Below are positions 10,393-22,865 of a DNA stretch of 64,000 bases, piece by piece. Under the pieces are notes generated by a model that did no database searches, was not told the origin of the DNA, and worked only from the letters and a program-made list of their open reading frames with translations. Where the stretch lies: contig BLLK01000051.1 of the NCBI GenBank assembly GCA_021927905.1, positions 1,550,001 through 1,614,000 on the forward strand, written 5' to 3'. This DNA is from Chaetoceros tenuissimus. Taxonomy: Eukaryota > Bacillariophyta > Thalassiosirophyceae > Chaetocerotales > Chaetocerotaceae. Within the stretch, counting starts at the first letter, position 1, and each line of letters begins with the position of its first letter. The position numbers were made by a program, and so were the translations under genes.

Positions 10393-12910
10393 ATGCCCAA
10401 AGAAACAAAAAAGAAAAAGAAACCCAACAATGATCAAGATCTCACAGGCCTCGTCGCCCAAAGATTTGCAGGCAAACCACTCCGTCAACCCAACTACTCC
10501 ATGCGTGACGTCCCCAAAGCCAATCCAGACCTTTCACACTCTTCACTATATGAAATATCATCCAGAGATCACTTTAACGACTCCATGGCAGAGTTTGTAT
10601 TGTTGTGTAATGAAGTCATGAGAAGGAAACGCCTAGTCAGTAAAGAAAACACAGCCAAACCTCTCAGTTTGGAATACATGGCAGATCGTCTTGATGTCGA
10701 TGATCCTCTCCGAGGCTTCATGGTACGTACGAACAAGTTACCTCCTGGCATACACAGCGAACAAGAAACATATTTTCAAAAAAACATGTTGCAGGGATTC
10801 ATTACTGTCACCACTTTTACCAATTGGCAAGAGAGTTTTCGATGGGATTCACTTCATCCCTCCGCCTTTGCATATGACGAGGAAGACCTTCAACAAGAAA
10901 TGATTTCTAATACAAGAAAATGGGATCGTGATGGTTCTTTGAGTAAAGAATTGCAGAGTCAAGTACGATGTGGTGATCCGTGGAATGAAGGAATTGTCTA
11001 TCCGAAAATTGCAGAGATTTCACTATTGGGTGGACTGGGGTGTGGGAAAGCTTTGTTGAGTCTTGCGATTGAGAGATTGGAGAATATGACTCCTACTTCC
11101 GAGTATAATTATGATTATGTCGCTTTGCAAGCTACAGATAATTCCATTCCCTTTTATGAGAGTATGGGATTTGTTAGAGTTGGGGCTGTTACCGATGCCA
11201 TTCCTGAAAATAAAGAGGAGGAGAAACAAGAGAAGGAAAAGACGCAAATTGTTTCTTCGCCATTTTTCATTGTCCATGTGCCAAAACATGGAGAAACGCC
11301 ATTGCAATATGCCAAAAAGTATAATGTCAATGTCTGGGATATCATTTATCTATCGCATTTTCTATATCCTGACATGACTCCGAGATCGCCATTGATGAAG
11401 GGGACACAATTGTATATTCCAAAAGTGGAAAAAAAGGAAGGAACAGATGCAGAAATTAATGCGAGTGCCAATGCTACACAAACTCAATGGCATGATGCTT
11501 TGGACAATGAAACTCCAAGAGAAATTGCAAAGAAATTTAATGTGCTTTTGAATGATTTGTTGACTGCCAATAGGACTCGAATTGCAGATTTGAAGGCAAA
11601 CTCGAAATTGATTGAAGGGTAAGTATGTAGTGTGCATTGTACTTTCTACCTTTAGATTCGCTCTCTTTTATCGACTCACATGTTCTTGATCCCATAGAAC
11701 TCGAATTCAAGTATCCAATCTAGATGAAGTGGAAGAAGATGTACTGCCATATATTCACTGGACATTTCCAGATACAAAGTTTGAAGATAACCCTGACCCA
11801 AGTTACATGATGGTGAGAAAACTCAATCGGAAACGCAAACCATATGATGAGGCGCATAAAGTTGAAAATTCACTTGCAGTAAAGGTCAATACAGAATACA
11901 ATCCAGATGATATTCCAACATCGGTTGTGAAACCAAAAGAAGAAGTAACCACTACAAAGAAAACAAAGAAACGAAAGAGGCATCCGGAACAACCGCTTCA
12001 ACCGAAACGACCAAAAACTGCCTTTTTTGTCTTTATGGAAAATGAACGGGAACGATTGAAGAAGAAAAATGTAAAAATTGCACAAACAGACTTGGCAAGA
12101 GTTACTGCAGAACATTGGAAATCCATGCCGGAGGAAATCAAACAGCCATTTGTGGATACTTCCATTCAATTGAAACTAAACTATGAGAATGCAATGAAAG
12201 TATATAATCAGCAAATGGTGGAATTTAAACAAAAATATCCAGATTGGACAGAAGAAGAAGTGGTTGTCACCAAGACTAAAGGAAACTTTTTGAATCTCTT
12301 CAACAAGGTTGTCAAACTTACCAAAGAAGGAAAGAGACTCGCAGGAGATGAATATGAATACTACTATGTATTGACATACATTCCTGATTTGTTTTGGTGC
12401 CACTTGGCTCCCATGAGAAAGGCGGGTGTGTTTACAAATAAAAAGTATAGCGGTCGAACCAAATGGATGTTGGTGGATGAAAGTGAAGGAAAAGAAATTG
12501 ACATTACTGCTTCAGCTTGTACGGTTGTCAAATCTACTTGCACTAAAAAGTGCGATGATGCAGATAAAGAAGAATGGAATATTGTCGATGATACCAAAGT
12601 TCCAGTTACAACAGAGATGAAACAAGCAATCGTAATGGATGCTCAAAAGACTGTTCCAAAATCTCCTTCTCCTCAAACAGTTGTCGATGCAAGCTTGGCA
12701 ACCACTAATGAGAACGCAGCAGTCACTGAGACAGTACCAGTTTCAGCAAATAGCAGTGATGATGAGATTATGATTGTGGAACGGTCCGAGAAAATCATTA
12801 CACCTCAAACGTTGGAGGAAAAATCACCACAAGATAGGGAAATGGAGAAGAAGAATTCAAAATCTATGCAAAGGACTTTGAAATCTTTCTTTGGAATGTC
12901 AAAGAATTAA
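10393..12910 (+). CDS. GNAT acetyltransferase - LysM - HMG-box fusion protein
   Basis: Two exons, 10393-11618 and 11698-12910, joined by a 79-bp GT-AG intron that keeps the frame and gives 812 residues. Order of parts: a basic start; a GNAT fold up to about residue 280, with the acetyl-CoA loop motif L-G-C-G-K-A and a final S-I-P-F-Y-E-S-M-G-F; two LysM-like modules at about 287-343 and 362-420 (H-x-x-x-x-E-T-P, N-V-x-x-x-D-I/D-L, L-Y-I-P); a basic linker; an HMG box at about 510-578 (P-K-R-P-K-T-A-F-F-V-F, W-K-S-M-P-E-E); and an acidic, Ser-rich tail. The HMG box argues for a nuclear protein, so the LysM modules may contact nuclear glycans or have been reused. The C-terminal L-K-S-F-F near the end resembles a PCNA-interacting PIP box. 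Confidence 0.75.
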
Positions 12911-13321
12911 GAATGAACATACTATCCAAAAGAATACTACAATTAGGATTTTCGTTTCAATAAAAGTAGAACATATTATGATTTATTCATTTGTCTTTGG
13001 TTTCAAATTGTCCAACTTGAAACTAATTATAGATTTAAAAAGATATAATTTGTAGTCTAAATCAAAATTTGGTTGAACTTTTCCTTTCTTCAAAATGCCA
13101 GACTTATTGAGTCTTGGGATAAAAGGCCTCTTTTTGGCTAAGCGGGTTCAAGACGACATGTCATGACAACACAAGATCCTCCGTGGCAGAAACTGGGAAG
13201 GTCGAGAAGAAGGGTACAATTTAAAAGGTCGCGACTGCTCTAGATAGCTCTCGCTCAACAAGTAAGAATTTCAAAATAGAGAATCACTGTTTAAGCTTTA
13301 TATCGTCATCACTCCCAAACC
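12911..13321. other. Intergenic region upstream of the 7TM gene
   Basis: About 410 bp holding the 3' end of the HMG-box gene and the promoter of the 7TM gene. An AATAAAA-like signal lies near 12959. Nothing else supported. Confidence 0.35.
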
Positions 13322-14626
13322 ATGGTTCCAAAGCATATTATAGCGGCTCAGATAGTTAGAAGCTTCATGGCTTCAGGTAAGAACAGCTAGGTCAAAAGTT
13401 CCTTCCAGCTTGTCTTTCAGAAGATAAGGATTCACCTGCGTTACTAGCTAGTTAGTCACTAACTCACTCACTCTCATTTTATTCTAGTGTCCTGCTTTGC
13501 TTCTTCGTTTCTCTGCTTTACAATTTGGTGTGCTAGAAATAGACTCAGTTCTCCTTATAGTCGCATCATATTTGGATTATCTATTGCAGATATATTCATG
13601 TCGGTCGGTCTTTTATTAGGTCAAGTTCTGTCTCCCGCAGATACACCTGATGCCATCTTTAGCAAAGGAACTATTGCTTCCTGTGAAGCCATTGGATACA
13701 TTATGCTTATTGGATTTTTTGCATATTTGCTCAACACGCTCTGTCTTACCTATTACTTCTTGATGAGAGTCAAGTACAAAATGACTCCACAAGATTTTGC
13801 AAAGCGGCAAGAGAAGGTAATATGTACGTTTGCATGGTTTTATGCCATTTGCATTACTTCTTTCGCATTGAAACGAGATGAGATTAATGGTACTCAGTAC
13901 GGAAGCGTGTGTTCTATAGCTACTAGCCCATGGGAATGCAGAACAAATGAAGATATAGAATGTATTAGAGGAGGTGGTAGTAGACTTACGATATCTATTA
14001 GCGGCATCACAATGTTGCTGTCATTCCTATGCCAATTTACCGTCTTGACCAGTTTCACTTGTCATATTTATAAGGCCGAGAGTGAATTGGAGTACACTAG
14101 AGAATCGCAGACATCAAGTCTCACCAAGCAGGCGGCGCAGCAATCTATTCTGTACATTGTATCATTCATGATTGTATACAGCGGACCAGTCATTGCGGTA
14201 TTCCTAAGGTTTTCTGGGAACGAAAACCCTCCTGGAAATTTTTGGATCATTGCCATCTTTCAGTCGATAGGAGGCTTTTTGAACATGTTGATCTATACTC
14301 GGCCAAAAGTCATTGCACTCAAAAAGACAGAACCACAAATACCGACTTTTATTTGTTTTCTTTGTGTTGTTCTTGCTGGTGGGGAAGTTCCTTGTCTTGC
14401 TGAAATAATGCGTCCGGCAAGTAGTGTTCGAGAATCAAATATTGATCATTGGGCAAGGGTTTTAGGTTGGGACATTACCTCGAATAATCTTGATGAGGAG
14501 CTGGAAAGTCGCATGAGGGGAGTAGTAGTTCGAAATCAAGAAGAAGAAGAAGATAAAGTGGATAATATATCGTTTGAGGAAGACAATATCAATTTATCAA
14601 TAGATGATACTACTCGGCCATTGTGA
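13322..14626 (+). CDS. 7TM receptor-like protein
   Basis: Exon 1 (13322-13376, M-V-P-K-H-I-I-A-A-Q) joins exon 2 (13488-14626) through a GT-AG intron, for 397 residues. The exon 1 part supplies the beginning of the first membrane helix. Seven hydrophobic segments follow, with a Cys just before helix 3, a long Cys-containing second extracellular loop (about residues 145-175), a basic loop before helix 6 and a charged, Glu/Asp-rich cytoplasmic tail. The layout resembles cAMP-receptor/secretin-like GPCRs reported in protists. No ligand or G-protein can be inferred. Without the short first exon the protein would lack helix 1 and a proper start. Confidence 0.65.
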
Positions 14627-15580
14627 AAGTAATTCTGAAAGGTTCGAAGAATCTTGATGGAAGGCTCCTTGCTTGTAAGATTAGAATATGCAATTGGCGT
14701 GGACTGATTCAAGGGGGAAGGACATTGCTTTGGGTAGAAAAAGGAAATATAGATATCCATCACTACGATAAGTCCGATTGAAAAGGCAACAATCCCCGTG
14801 TTTATATTCCTTATGTCGTGAAACATTGAATTCATCCCAAGCGTAGGTGCAAGCCGTTGGAATCGTGTCGATTTTGTTCTGAAACAAAGGAAAGATTCGA
14901 AAGAAAGAGGGTCCTCATTTCCTGGAGATAGCAAGAAGCAGCGCAAGCTTTAAAAAGAATAAACTATAAAGATACGAAAGTGAATTCTATCTACTACATT
15001 GAAGTATATTTTCCAAGAACAAAGATTAAGAAGACATAGTTTATGGAAACTGACAATATCTACATCGTGAGCCTTCTCTCTTTGAAATGATGCTGACAAT
15101 TTGTTCATGCAGGATTTGTTGCATCGTTCTGACATTTTTCTTCCTATCACTCTGCACATCTGTTTGTGCACTTTTTGCATCCCAAGAGGGTTCCTCGTGA
15201 ACATGCACAACAGAGCAAGGGAAATGTTGTATGAGAACAATGTGTAAACGAAAAGATTCGTCTTTGTGAATTGGTCATTCGTCTCGATGACTGTTTTGCC
15301 ATGAAAAGGAACCTTTTTAATGACCAATTTCTTTTTTTGAAGTCAGGGTTTTTCCGCACAAAAGCACAATATTCAAGGTATTCTGCTTGAAATACTAGTA
15401 ATTTAAAACAATCGAATAATGGCAACCTTTCATAGAGTTTTTCTTGTAGCTCTGTCTATGCTACTCGATACTCCACAAAGTTGCACTATACAAACCTCTT
15501 GAACAATTAGTTCCATAAATTCTAAGACAAGCAGTTTCATAAACTACGCTCATCTCATACTAAATTACTCCCTACCTACC
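14627..15580. other. Interval with possible decayed gene on the minus strand
   Basis: No intact gene. On the minus strand, stretches at about 15470-15310, 15320-14950 and 14885-14680 read like protein (mixed Cys, Trp and charged residues) but sit in different frames separated by stops. Either a multi-exon gene or a frameshifted relic is possible. I do not recognise the family. Confidence 0.25.
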
Positions 15581-16938
15581 ATGAAATTCAACTCTCTATC
15601 AGCTTTTTCTCTTCTTTTCACTGCTTGTACAGTGCCAAAACTGCTCAGACGATTGACAGTAGCTTCAAAGTTTACAATACTCAAGAGGCCCAGACAACAT
15701 GTATGTTGAACAATCAAGTGAAAGCTGCACTCGATAACAATGGTTTTTCTAAGATCATGTGTCCATTTGGCATTCTGGTATTTGCTGATGCGGATTATTC
15801 CGACGATGTAAGTCATACATTGTTACCAGCTACAATGTTTTGCGTCTTGAGTTAATGTTGTACCCTTGCTTTACTAACGACACATCGTTTGGTCTTTTTA
15901 TTAACATAGTGGCTGAGATATCTATCAAATGTTATTGCGAGCCTTGTTGACACAGATGGTGACGGTATTGCGGATAATGATGAAGTAGTCAAAGCTCTTG
16001 CGCACGAAGGAAATATGGGAGCAGGTATGAGGTGTGGAAGCACTCGTGAGCAAGAAGATCAAGAACAAAAATTTTATGGTATAATGGACTTCACCTATTC
16101 TTGCCAATTTTACAATGATGGGGATTGGAATGCAAATGGAAAGAATACACTTTTCGAGGAAGCCTTTCACATGTATCATCAGTATGGGCTAGCTTCAGTG
16201 TGGCCGACAGTTTTTGGATACAATCCTGACGACCCCTTGAATGATTACGAGTACTCATTGGTTTGCAGAGAGACAGCAAGTCATCAGTGTGTATCTCCTG
16301 GATGGTTGCATTCAGAAAATAATTGTCCAAATGGTGCACCTTTTTCACCAGGTAATCCGGCAGATTCGCCTTTATCAGGGACTTGCAACTATCCATCTTG
16401 TGACTGCAACGAATTCTTCCTACAAGCATATACTAAATACATTGGGTTGCCCTATCTATTGTATTCCGAATACTTCCCAGAAAATAGAGATACTTTCATG
16501 AATATGATTAGTCCAGATTTCAAGAATATGCTATCAGATCCGCAGTACTCGTTGCGTCAATCCCCGCCACCAGATGCCTACCTAGTCCCAAATGTCATTG
16601 GAACCTGTACTGATTCATATGTTTGCTGCGATGACTTTCCTGATAAAATCAAATGGAAAATCAAAGGAGTCATGTCAACTCTTTACTGCAGTGATATGAC
16701 AGAGTATCGCTGCAAAAAGAAAAAAGGCAAGTCTCTCTGTCCAAACGAGTGTGGAACTACTGCTACATGGTGCAACAAAGATGCGAAAGGCCAGGTTGAG
16801 TTTGGTACAAATGAAAATGGAGACACTATCTTCAAGGGTTGTCCTTTCGTAAAAAGAGTTCCTGAGAAGATTGTCCAACGTTGCAGCAAAGGAAACATTG
16901 CAATGGCATGTAGAGAAACGTGTAAGGATTACTCTTAA
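15581..16938 (+). CDS. Secreted Cys-rich EF-hand protein (frame break near start)
   Basis: ATG at 15581 opens a good signal peptide (M-K-F-N-S-L-S-A-F-S-L-L-F-T-A), but the rest of the gene is in another frame from about 15625. Either a very short 44-bp intron (15627-15670) or a one-base indel explains this. A normal GT-AG intron follows at 15808-15909. After it comes an EF-hand loop, D-T-D-G-D-G-I-A-D-N-D-E, then a long extracellular region with many paired Cys, ending in a basic Cys-rich block (R-C-K-K-K-K-G ... C-R-E-T-C). The EF-hand should bind Ca2+. Similar secreted multi-Cys proteins are common in diatom walls. If the indel is real, the gene is a recent pseudogene. Confidence 0.55.
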
Positions 16939-17345
16939 ACCGACATTCTCTGTCTTCATACCTTCGTACAGTTTCCAATTGAAAGACTGTGCGTCTACGT
17001 ACTACATGTGAACAGAAGAAACTACCTCTCAAAAGGTACTGACTATGACCAACATTGAAAGCATTCCGAACTAAAGTCGACACTATAGTCTGTTGAAGTA
17101 CCACATAATATAATTAATCTTTATAATAATCTTTATTGAAAATAGTCTCACATGAATTAAAAGCAATGAAGATTGAATACCAATCATTCATTGAAATACA
17201 AATTTGATGCAACTTTGAATTGTCGTTGCTTGTCAAATTATCTCACTCTCTCTAAAATAGGAACATTGGACATTGGAAAGGCAATACTCATTTCGCTAGT
17301 GATTGCATTGGAGTGTAAGCCTCGAAAAGAAGTACGAGTACGTTT
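16939..17345. other. Convergent intergenic region
   Basis: About 400 bp between two convergent stops. AT-rich; nothing recognised. Confidence 0.35.
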
Positions 17346-18608
17346 CTAATCATCTCTTCTCTCACATGAAATAGTCTCTTTGATGTTTGCAACAGTCATG
17401 TTTTCATCTCCAAGGACAGATTCCAGAACCAACAGTGATTCTTCTAGCATGGAAATAGCATCTGCACATTTTCCATCGGAACATTGAGTTCTATCTCTAA
17501 TCATCAAATAGCCTAGGTTGGATTGCGAAAGAGCATAGGTAACAAGCGACGACTCAGCCTTTTCACTAATGCCTAGAACCATTCGCTGTGCTTTCAAAGC
17601 TTCTTGAAGGTATTGAATGGCAGATGCCAAATCTCCCATTTTGCAATAGACACATGCAATATTATTCGAAGTTCTTCCTACTCCTTCCAAGTTGGATGAT
17701 TCCCTATAGAGTTCATGTGCCTCTTTGAAGATTTTAAGGGAACCATCATAATCTCCTCTCATGTATAAAATGATTCCAATTTCCACTAGTGACTCTGAAG
17801 CCGTTGTATCGGAATGTCCAAGACATGCTCGTTTGAGTAGGACCGCTTCTTGGAAGTAATAGAGTGCGGTATCGAATTCATTGGCTAAAAGAGATGTGAC
17901 TCCAAGATTATGCATGTCAATGGCACATACTAAATCATTATCGCCATATCTCTCCTTATCGGCCTGTAGAATATCTTCATAGACTTCAATGGCTTGATTG
18001 TATTCTTGATGTTTCAAAGCATCCGCCACCATTTTATGACTCGGAGGAAGATATCTATCTGGATCAAGCAGAGTGCCATCTTCTGTCGTGTCAGAATCAA
18101 GCACAAGAGGTATTTTCTCCAAATGCTGCGAGATAACTTCAGCTCTGGTAGAGAGTGCATCAAAGTCAGAAGAAGAGTTACTCATACTCTGTTCGACTTC
18201 ATCTGCTTCTCTGTACTCATATGACACTTTTCCTACACAAATATTCGTCTCAAGTCTCTTACCCCATCTCTCAATGGCTTCCTTTTGATCCTTGGAAGAA
18301 TCAGCGAGTGAGATGGTCTTGAGTCCATCTAAAATCAAAAAGGAAGAAGATAGAGTTTCTTCATTGCAGTAAGCCATCGATGCTCCTCCTGGGAATAAAA
18401 GAGTTTGAAGCATTTTGATGGGATTCTGTCCCTTTTCATTGGAATACTTTCTTCGTCTCGATTTGATGCTTTTAGGAGATGATGCTGGACTCGCGTTGCT
18501 TTCTTTAATAAGGGACGTAGTAGTCAAGGGTCCGAATACATCGTATTGACTCTTTTGTGGAAACTCTTGAGTGAGCAACACATCCATGTTGACGACTTGT
18601 GGTGGCAT
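17346..18608 (-). CDS. TPR protein, kinesin-light-chain-like repeats
   Basis: 420 residues. After a low-complexity N-terminus with a basic Ser/Lys/Arg patch (about residues 44-58), the region from about 195 to 405 holds five or so tetratricopeptide repeats of the long 42-residue kinesin-light-chain/NB-ARC type, with recurring A-L-x-x-Y-F-x-E-A-V and A-I-Q-Y-L-Q-E-A-L-K-A-Q-R patterns. Such repeats bind peptides as scaffolds. Diatom genomes carry many proteins of this kind with unknown partners. No catalytic domain is visible. Confidence 0.75.
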   Translation of the reverse strand: MPPQVVNMDVLLTQEFPQKSQYDVFGPLTTTSLIKESNASPASSPKSIKSRRRKYSNEKGQNPIKMLQTLLFPGGASMAYCNEETLSSSFLILDGLKTISLADSSKDQKEAIERWGKRLETNICVGKVSYEYREADEVEQSMSNSSSDFDALSTRAEVISQHLEKIPLVLDSDTTEDGTLLDPDRYLPPSHKMVADALKHQEYNQAIEVYEDILQADKERYGDNDLVCAIDMHNLGVTSLLANEFDTALYYFQEAVLLKRACLGHSDTTASESLVEIGIILYMRGDYDGSLKIFKEAHELYRESSNLEGVGRTSNNIACVYCKMGDLASAIQYLQEALKAQRMVLGISEKAESSLVTYALSQSNLGYLMIRDRTQCSDGKCADAISMLEESLLVLESVLGDENMTVANIKETISCERRDD

Positions 18609-19797
18609 TTTGTAAAGTTTATAAAATATAGATGTGTAGTATGGACAATAAGAAATCTTTTTTTTATATATAAGGGTCCTCGTTTGATAGCTGGCTTGTA
18701 TATGGATTGCAAAAACAGATTTGATTCACACTAGATGCGCTCTGTTTTGCAGAATGAGTGAGTTGAATTCATGCCATAACAAAAAGAAAAAGGAAATCAC
18801 TTGACTTGTGGACCGTTGAGTTGCAGCGACAGCTAAAAGAATGGTAACTAACGTGGGACTGATGAGGATGTACGGGTCATTATTACTCATTTGTTCAAAT
18901 TTCAGTACAAATTAGCCAAAATAAGATATTGGCGATGAAAAGTGGGACAATTTATTATTCAACGGTCTGCTTGTGAGTCCCATCTTCCCATCTCACTTTT
19001 TCAGCAATGAATTGCAAGCCAAAAAGGCAGAGTTTTAGCTGCGCTCTTCCAACGAAAGGAAGGTTAAAGGGAGTTTCCACTTCAGTTAAGGCACAATAAT
19101 TCATTTTGCATCACTGCCAATTATTGACTCTTGCGTAGATGATTGGAAATTATATAATGGTACACGTCCTATAAGACACGAGAATATTTTGGATTTTTCT
19201 TGAAAATTTGGGCTGTTGCTGTTGAGAACGGACTCTTGCGATGAATTCTTTTGCAGTGAGTTATATGGAATATATATTGATAAAGAAGCAATGAATGCAT
19301 TCAATCGAATTATTCATGATACATTGTGAACATACAGTGTACGGCATACGTCATATAGTAGTAATGCGTTGATTAGAAATAAAAGAGTTGAATGCAATAG
19401 AGCATGCATATGTGTGCCAAGTTGTATATGAATACAGAGAAGGAAAAGAGTAGGCACTTTTCAAAATACATTTAAACAGGAATACGAGGGCCCAATTTAA
19501 TTGTTTTTGGAAGTCCGCGAGATACATTGGCTAAACTGAGCAGCGTTAGCTTTAGTCTCATTGCTTAAAAGATCTATTCCGGCTATGTATCTATATATGT
19601 TCTGTCCGACGAATTTACAGAATCCCAGTTGCAAACAAACAAAGCAGGATGTGTAATGATGGCTTAAACTTTTAGAAATTTTCGTGCAGTGTATGCTGAT
19701 GTTATTAAAAGGCATGAACTTTCATAGCTGAATCATTATTTTCATATTCTCCTTCGAAGTCATCTTTGCTGTCTTGCTAGTGCTTCTCATCCAACTC
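18609..19797. other. Gene-poor interval of about 1.2 kb
   Basis: Between the TPR gene's start and the 3' end of the next gene. Two short minus-strand open stretches (19101-19304, 19497-19715) look somewhat protein-like but have no recognisable domain or splice context. Otherwise AT-rich sequence. Confidence 0.3.
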
Positions 19798-22700
19798 TCA
19801 ATAATCTGAAGAGATTTCATTATATGAGAAATCATCATAGCTGACATCATCACCGTCTAAACCTTCTTCGGTCTGATGAAAATGAAAAAGAGATGGACTT
19901 GAATTGGAAATAGTCCAATCATATATCTTCAAGTTGGCTCTCCATGGTCGCCAAAAAACGGTTGAAATAGCTACATTGTAATTTGCAGTTGATGCTACTT
20001 CTTCGTCATTGATGTAAAATTTGATGGTTCCCAGCTTGCGCTCAACTTTGAAGCAAAAGAGCTCATCATTATGAGTTCCTTTGTTCGATTGCACAAGACC
20101 TTTATAAAATGCAGAATTAGAATGCGTGAAAATATGATTGTCGATACTATCGAAACCGATAAAGTCACTGTCATTGATGAAAAAGGCAGCAGATGAGCGG
20201 TTTCCATCTACTTTCAATTTAGCCATAAGGAAAAAGTAATCTCCGGCACCAATCAAAAGGTTGTATTTATAATTGTCTTCATATGTTGCATCTATTCTAC
20301 CAGGTACACTGAGGTAGGTGCCAGCTAAATCGGATTGTGTAACTAGATTCAGATGTGGGTTAAAGTAAAGCGAATCTGAATTTTGTATACCATTTTTTAC
20401 AATCTCGATAGTATCCTGACACTCTATAAAAACAATATTACGTAAAGACATTTGTAAGCCAAATGAAAAAGGCATGTAACACACAACGATACCAATAACT
20501 TCTTACCAGATTGGATAACTTCATTTTCATTTCCAGAAACCCAACAAAATGACGATTTCATTTCGAACTCTGCAATATGCATTTCATGACCCGAAGCTCC
20601 AACGTATTTCTCAACAACATAATGTCGCCCTTTTTGACATCGAGAAACAAGACCATGTCCAATAACAATAACATAATTAATAGCATCTAGCGTTTCCACT
20701 GTCTTCTTTATTTCTTCGCTAGTTGCAGGCATAGGGCGAGGATTAGGGCATTTATACTCCTCAGAGGCAACGATATCATTGTTTTCATCTATTAAACAAA
20801 TTCGGAGTTTACCATGATTGTTTCCCCAACACTGATCGCACCATTTGAGTTTTATATCAAGTTTCGCGTTATCATTCATCTTCACAGCCGCAATTTCCCC
20901 ACTGGTCGCAATTGCTTCCCACTTATCACTTGGGTTATAAGATTTGTTTTGAAGACGAATCAGAAGCTTTTCTGTATTTTCAGGGAGTTCTGGTTCAACT
21001 GTGGTATACTCTGCTTTTATATCATTCAACTTGAAAGCCTTTGAGTCCAATTCCACAAAGTTGTAAGCTTCGTTCCAGTTCCTATAAAGGAAAAATCTAT
21101 CATCTAAAATAGAAGGTGAGAGGATTTAAAAATAAAGCACAACAAAAAGAAAAAAGGCACTACCTTACCAATGTTTTCAATTTTCTTTAGGAAATAGTCC
21201 ATAAGCATTCTTCGATTGAGATCGGTGATTGCATCATCATCTAGAAATACCGCACTGTCATCTAATTCAAGAATGAAAATTGTTGCAATACTATTTATGA
21301 CAAAATCGAATCTCGTAGTTTGATGCGTTAGCAGAATAACTTGGATAGTAAGAATAGCAATGCCTACTATACCATTGGCAATGACGTCAAAAACTCCCAT
21401 AAGTGATTTCCTCATTCCAGGATATGCGTTATTCACTGACTTGATATTAACGATTTGTTTTCCAACAAGCATTGATGAAAAGATTGCAATAATTGGAGTC
21501 ACAATCATGGAATCCAATTTTATGTCGTTGTCATTAGGGTCTTCCCTTGTCTGGTTGATAAGACTTACTAGAAGTAAGATGGTCAAGCTGAGCTGGGTTG
21601 TGAGAACAATCGTAGCTACGATTTTATCAGTTAATGCGCCTGAAAGAAATGCAACAGAGTAACAATTCATGGATGGCTGGTTGACAATCATGCGATGACA
21701 TTTCTCCATCTATTCGGAAAAAGTAAGATAACAAAGTGGCTGTTAGAAAGAGATTGTATGCACAAAGAAGAAGAAATTAACAACTTACAGTAAGCGCTAA
21801 GCAATGAATAACCTTGAAAAGTTTCAAGCGAATGAAAATATCTTCGTCAAAACAACAACTTTTTGACTGAACTTCATTTTGGATTCTATACCTCAGATGA
21901 CGCTCCAATCTATACACAGAGAAGATAATTCCATGATTATTTTCAGAAATGCTTGTGTCTATCAACGAGAAAAAATTTGGGAAGGCACGAGTAACTGCAA
22001 TTCTACTCATTGCCCATCTTTTCATGCGTACAAATAACTCTTCTGCAATATCTAAGATATTGGGATCAGACTCTTCCACAGCGATGAATCTATTGTCTTC
22101 AATTTCTTTTACGCGTGAAATTTCCTTAACTTCTCCTCTCTTATTACCAAGTTCACGAAATTTAGTTACTATCTTGGTCGATTCCCTTTTCAAATTCACT
22201 AAACCGATAGCAGCTTTACCGTATGCAAACAAATGCTCGGCGATCATAGAAGGATTTGCTATAACATTTGAACTTATGATCTGCAGTGCAGGGCCATAAG
22301 GTCTAAATTATGAATTCCAACACCAGATATCATACAGGGTCCGTCAACAACTTCCACTGGTAGACTTACTCCTGTACTTTTACGTTCTTCGTCCGAAGGA
22401 TGAATCTCACCAACCTGGATCGTCTTTCCGTCATAACCTTCAAGCTTGAGATAAGAAATTCTTCTCCAACTCAAAGAAGGAATGTCTGGAGATCTGTAGA
22501 GTGATTGCTGCATGGAGATTCTCTTCATGAACGGGTGCTCTTTAAAGTGAAGGATACGAGTATTATCTTTTTTTCCTCCACCGATTTCAGGATCTGTTTT
22601 AGATGGCATATTTCCTGCTTCTCTCACTGTAAAATCAACAACATTTCTATCAAAAATAATACCAGAAACAATTTCCTCTTCTTGTATGATTGCAGTTTCT

Positions 22701-22865
22701 ACCTTGAGTCTGCCTTTTTGTTCGTTCGGTGATGAGAACAATTTCCCACAGCCACGAATTATCTGTAAGTTCGCGCACTGGTCTCCCTTCCTCTTTTGGC
22801 ATTGGTTGTAGGCCAATGATGTGCTCTTGTAGCTCACATTCCTTCAAGACTTTTGAGAACATCAT
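19798..22865 (-). CDS. Multi-exon membrane protein with lectin-like C-terminus
   Basis: A run of minus-strand exons reads as one gene. Approximate exons: 22865-22255, 22290-21789, 21709-21163, 21067 or 21081-20507, and 20423-19798. The third exon holds about four membrane helices ending in a conserved-looking I-A-T-I-F-I-L-E-L-D-D. The fourth holds an extracellular-type beta-rich region with W-C-D-Q-C-W-G. The last is a concanavalin A/LamG-like jelly roll (F-F-I-N-D-S-D-F ... G-T-I-K-F-Y-I-N-D-E-E-V) with an acidic tail. The 5' part is problematic: the coding-like stretch at 22800-22290 is in a different frame from both flanks and no normal-sized intron fixes it. The model is therefore reliable only from about 22250 downward. 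Function unknown; ion channel or cell-surface sensor are guesses. Confidence 0.55.

Noticed and set aside
11729-12910. Separate HMG-box gene
   Set aside because: It has no ATG at its 5' end and joins in frame across a 79-bp GT-AG intron to the GNAT-LysM part.
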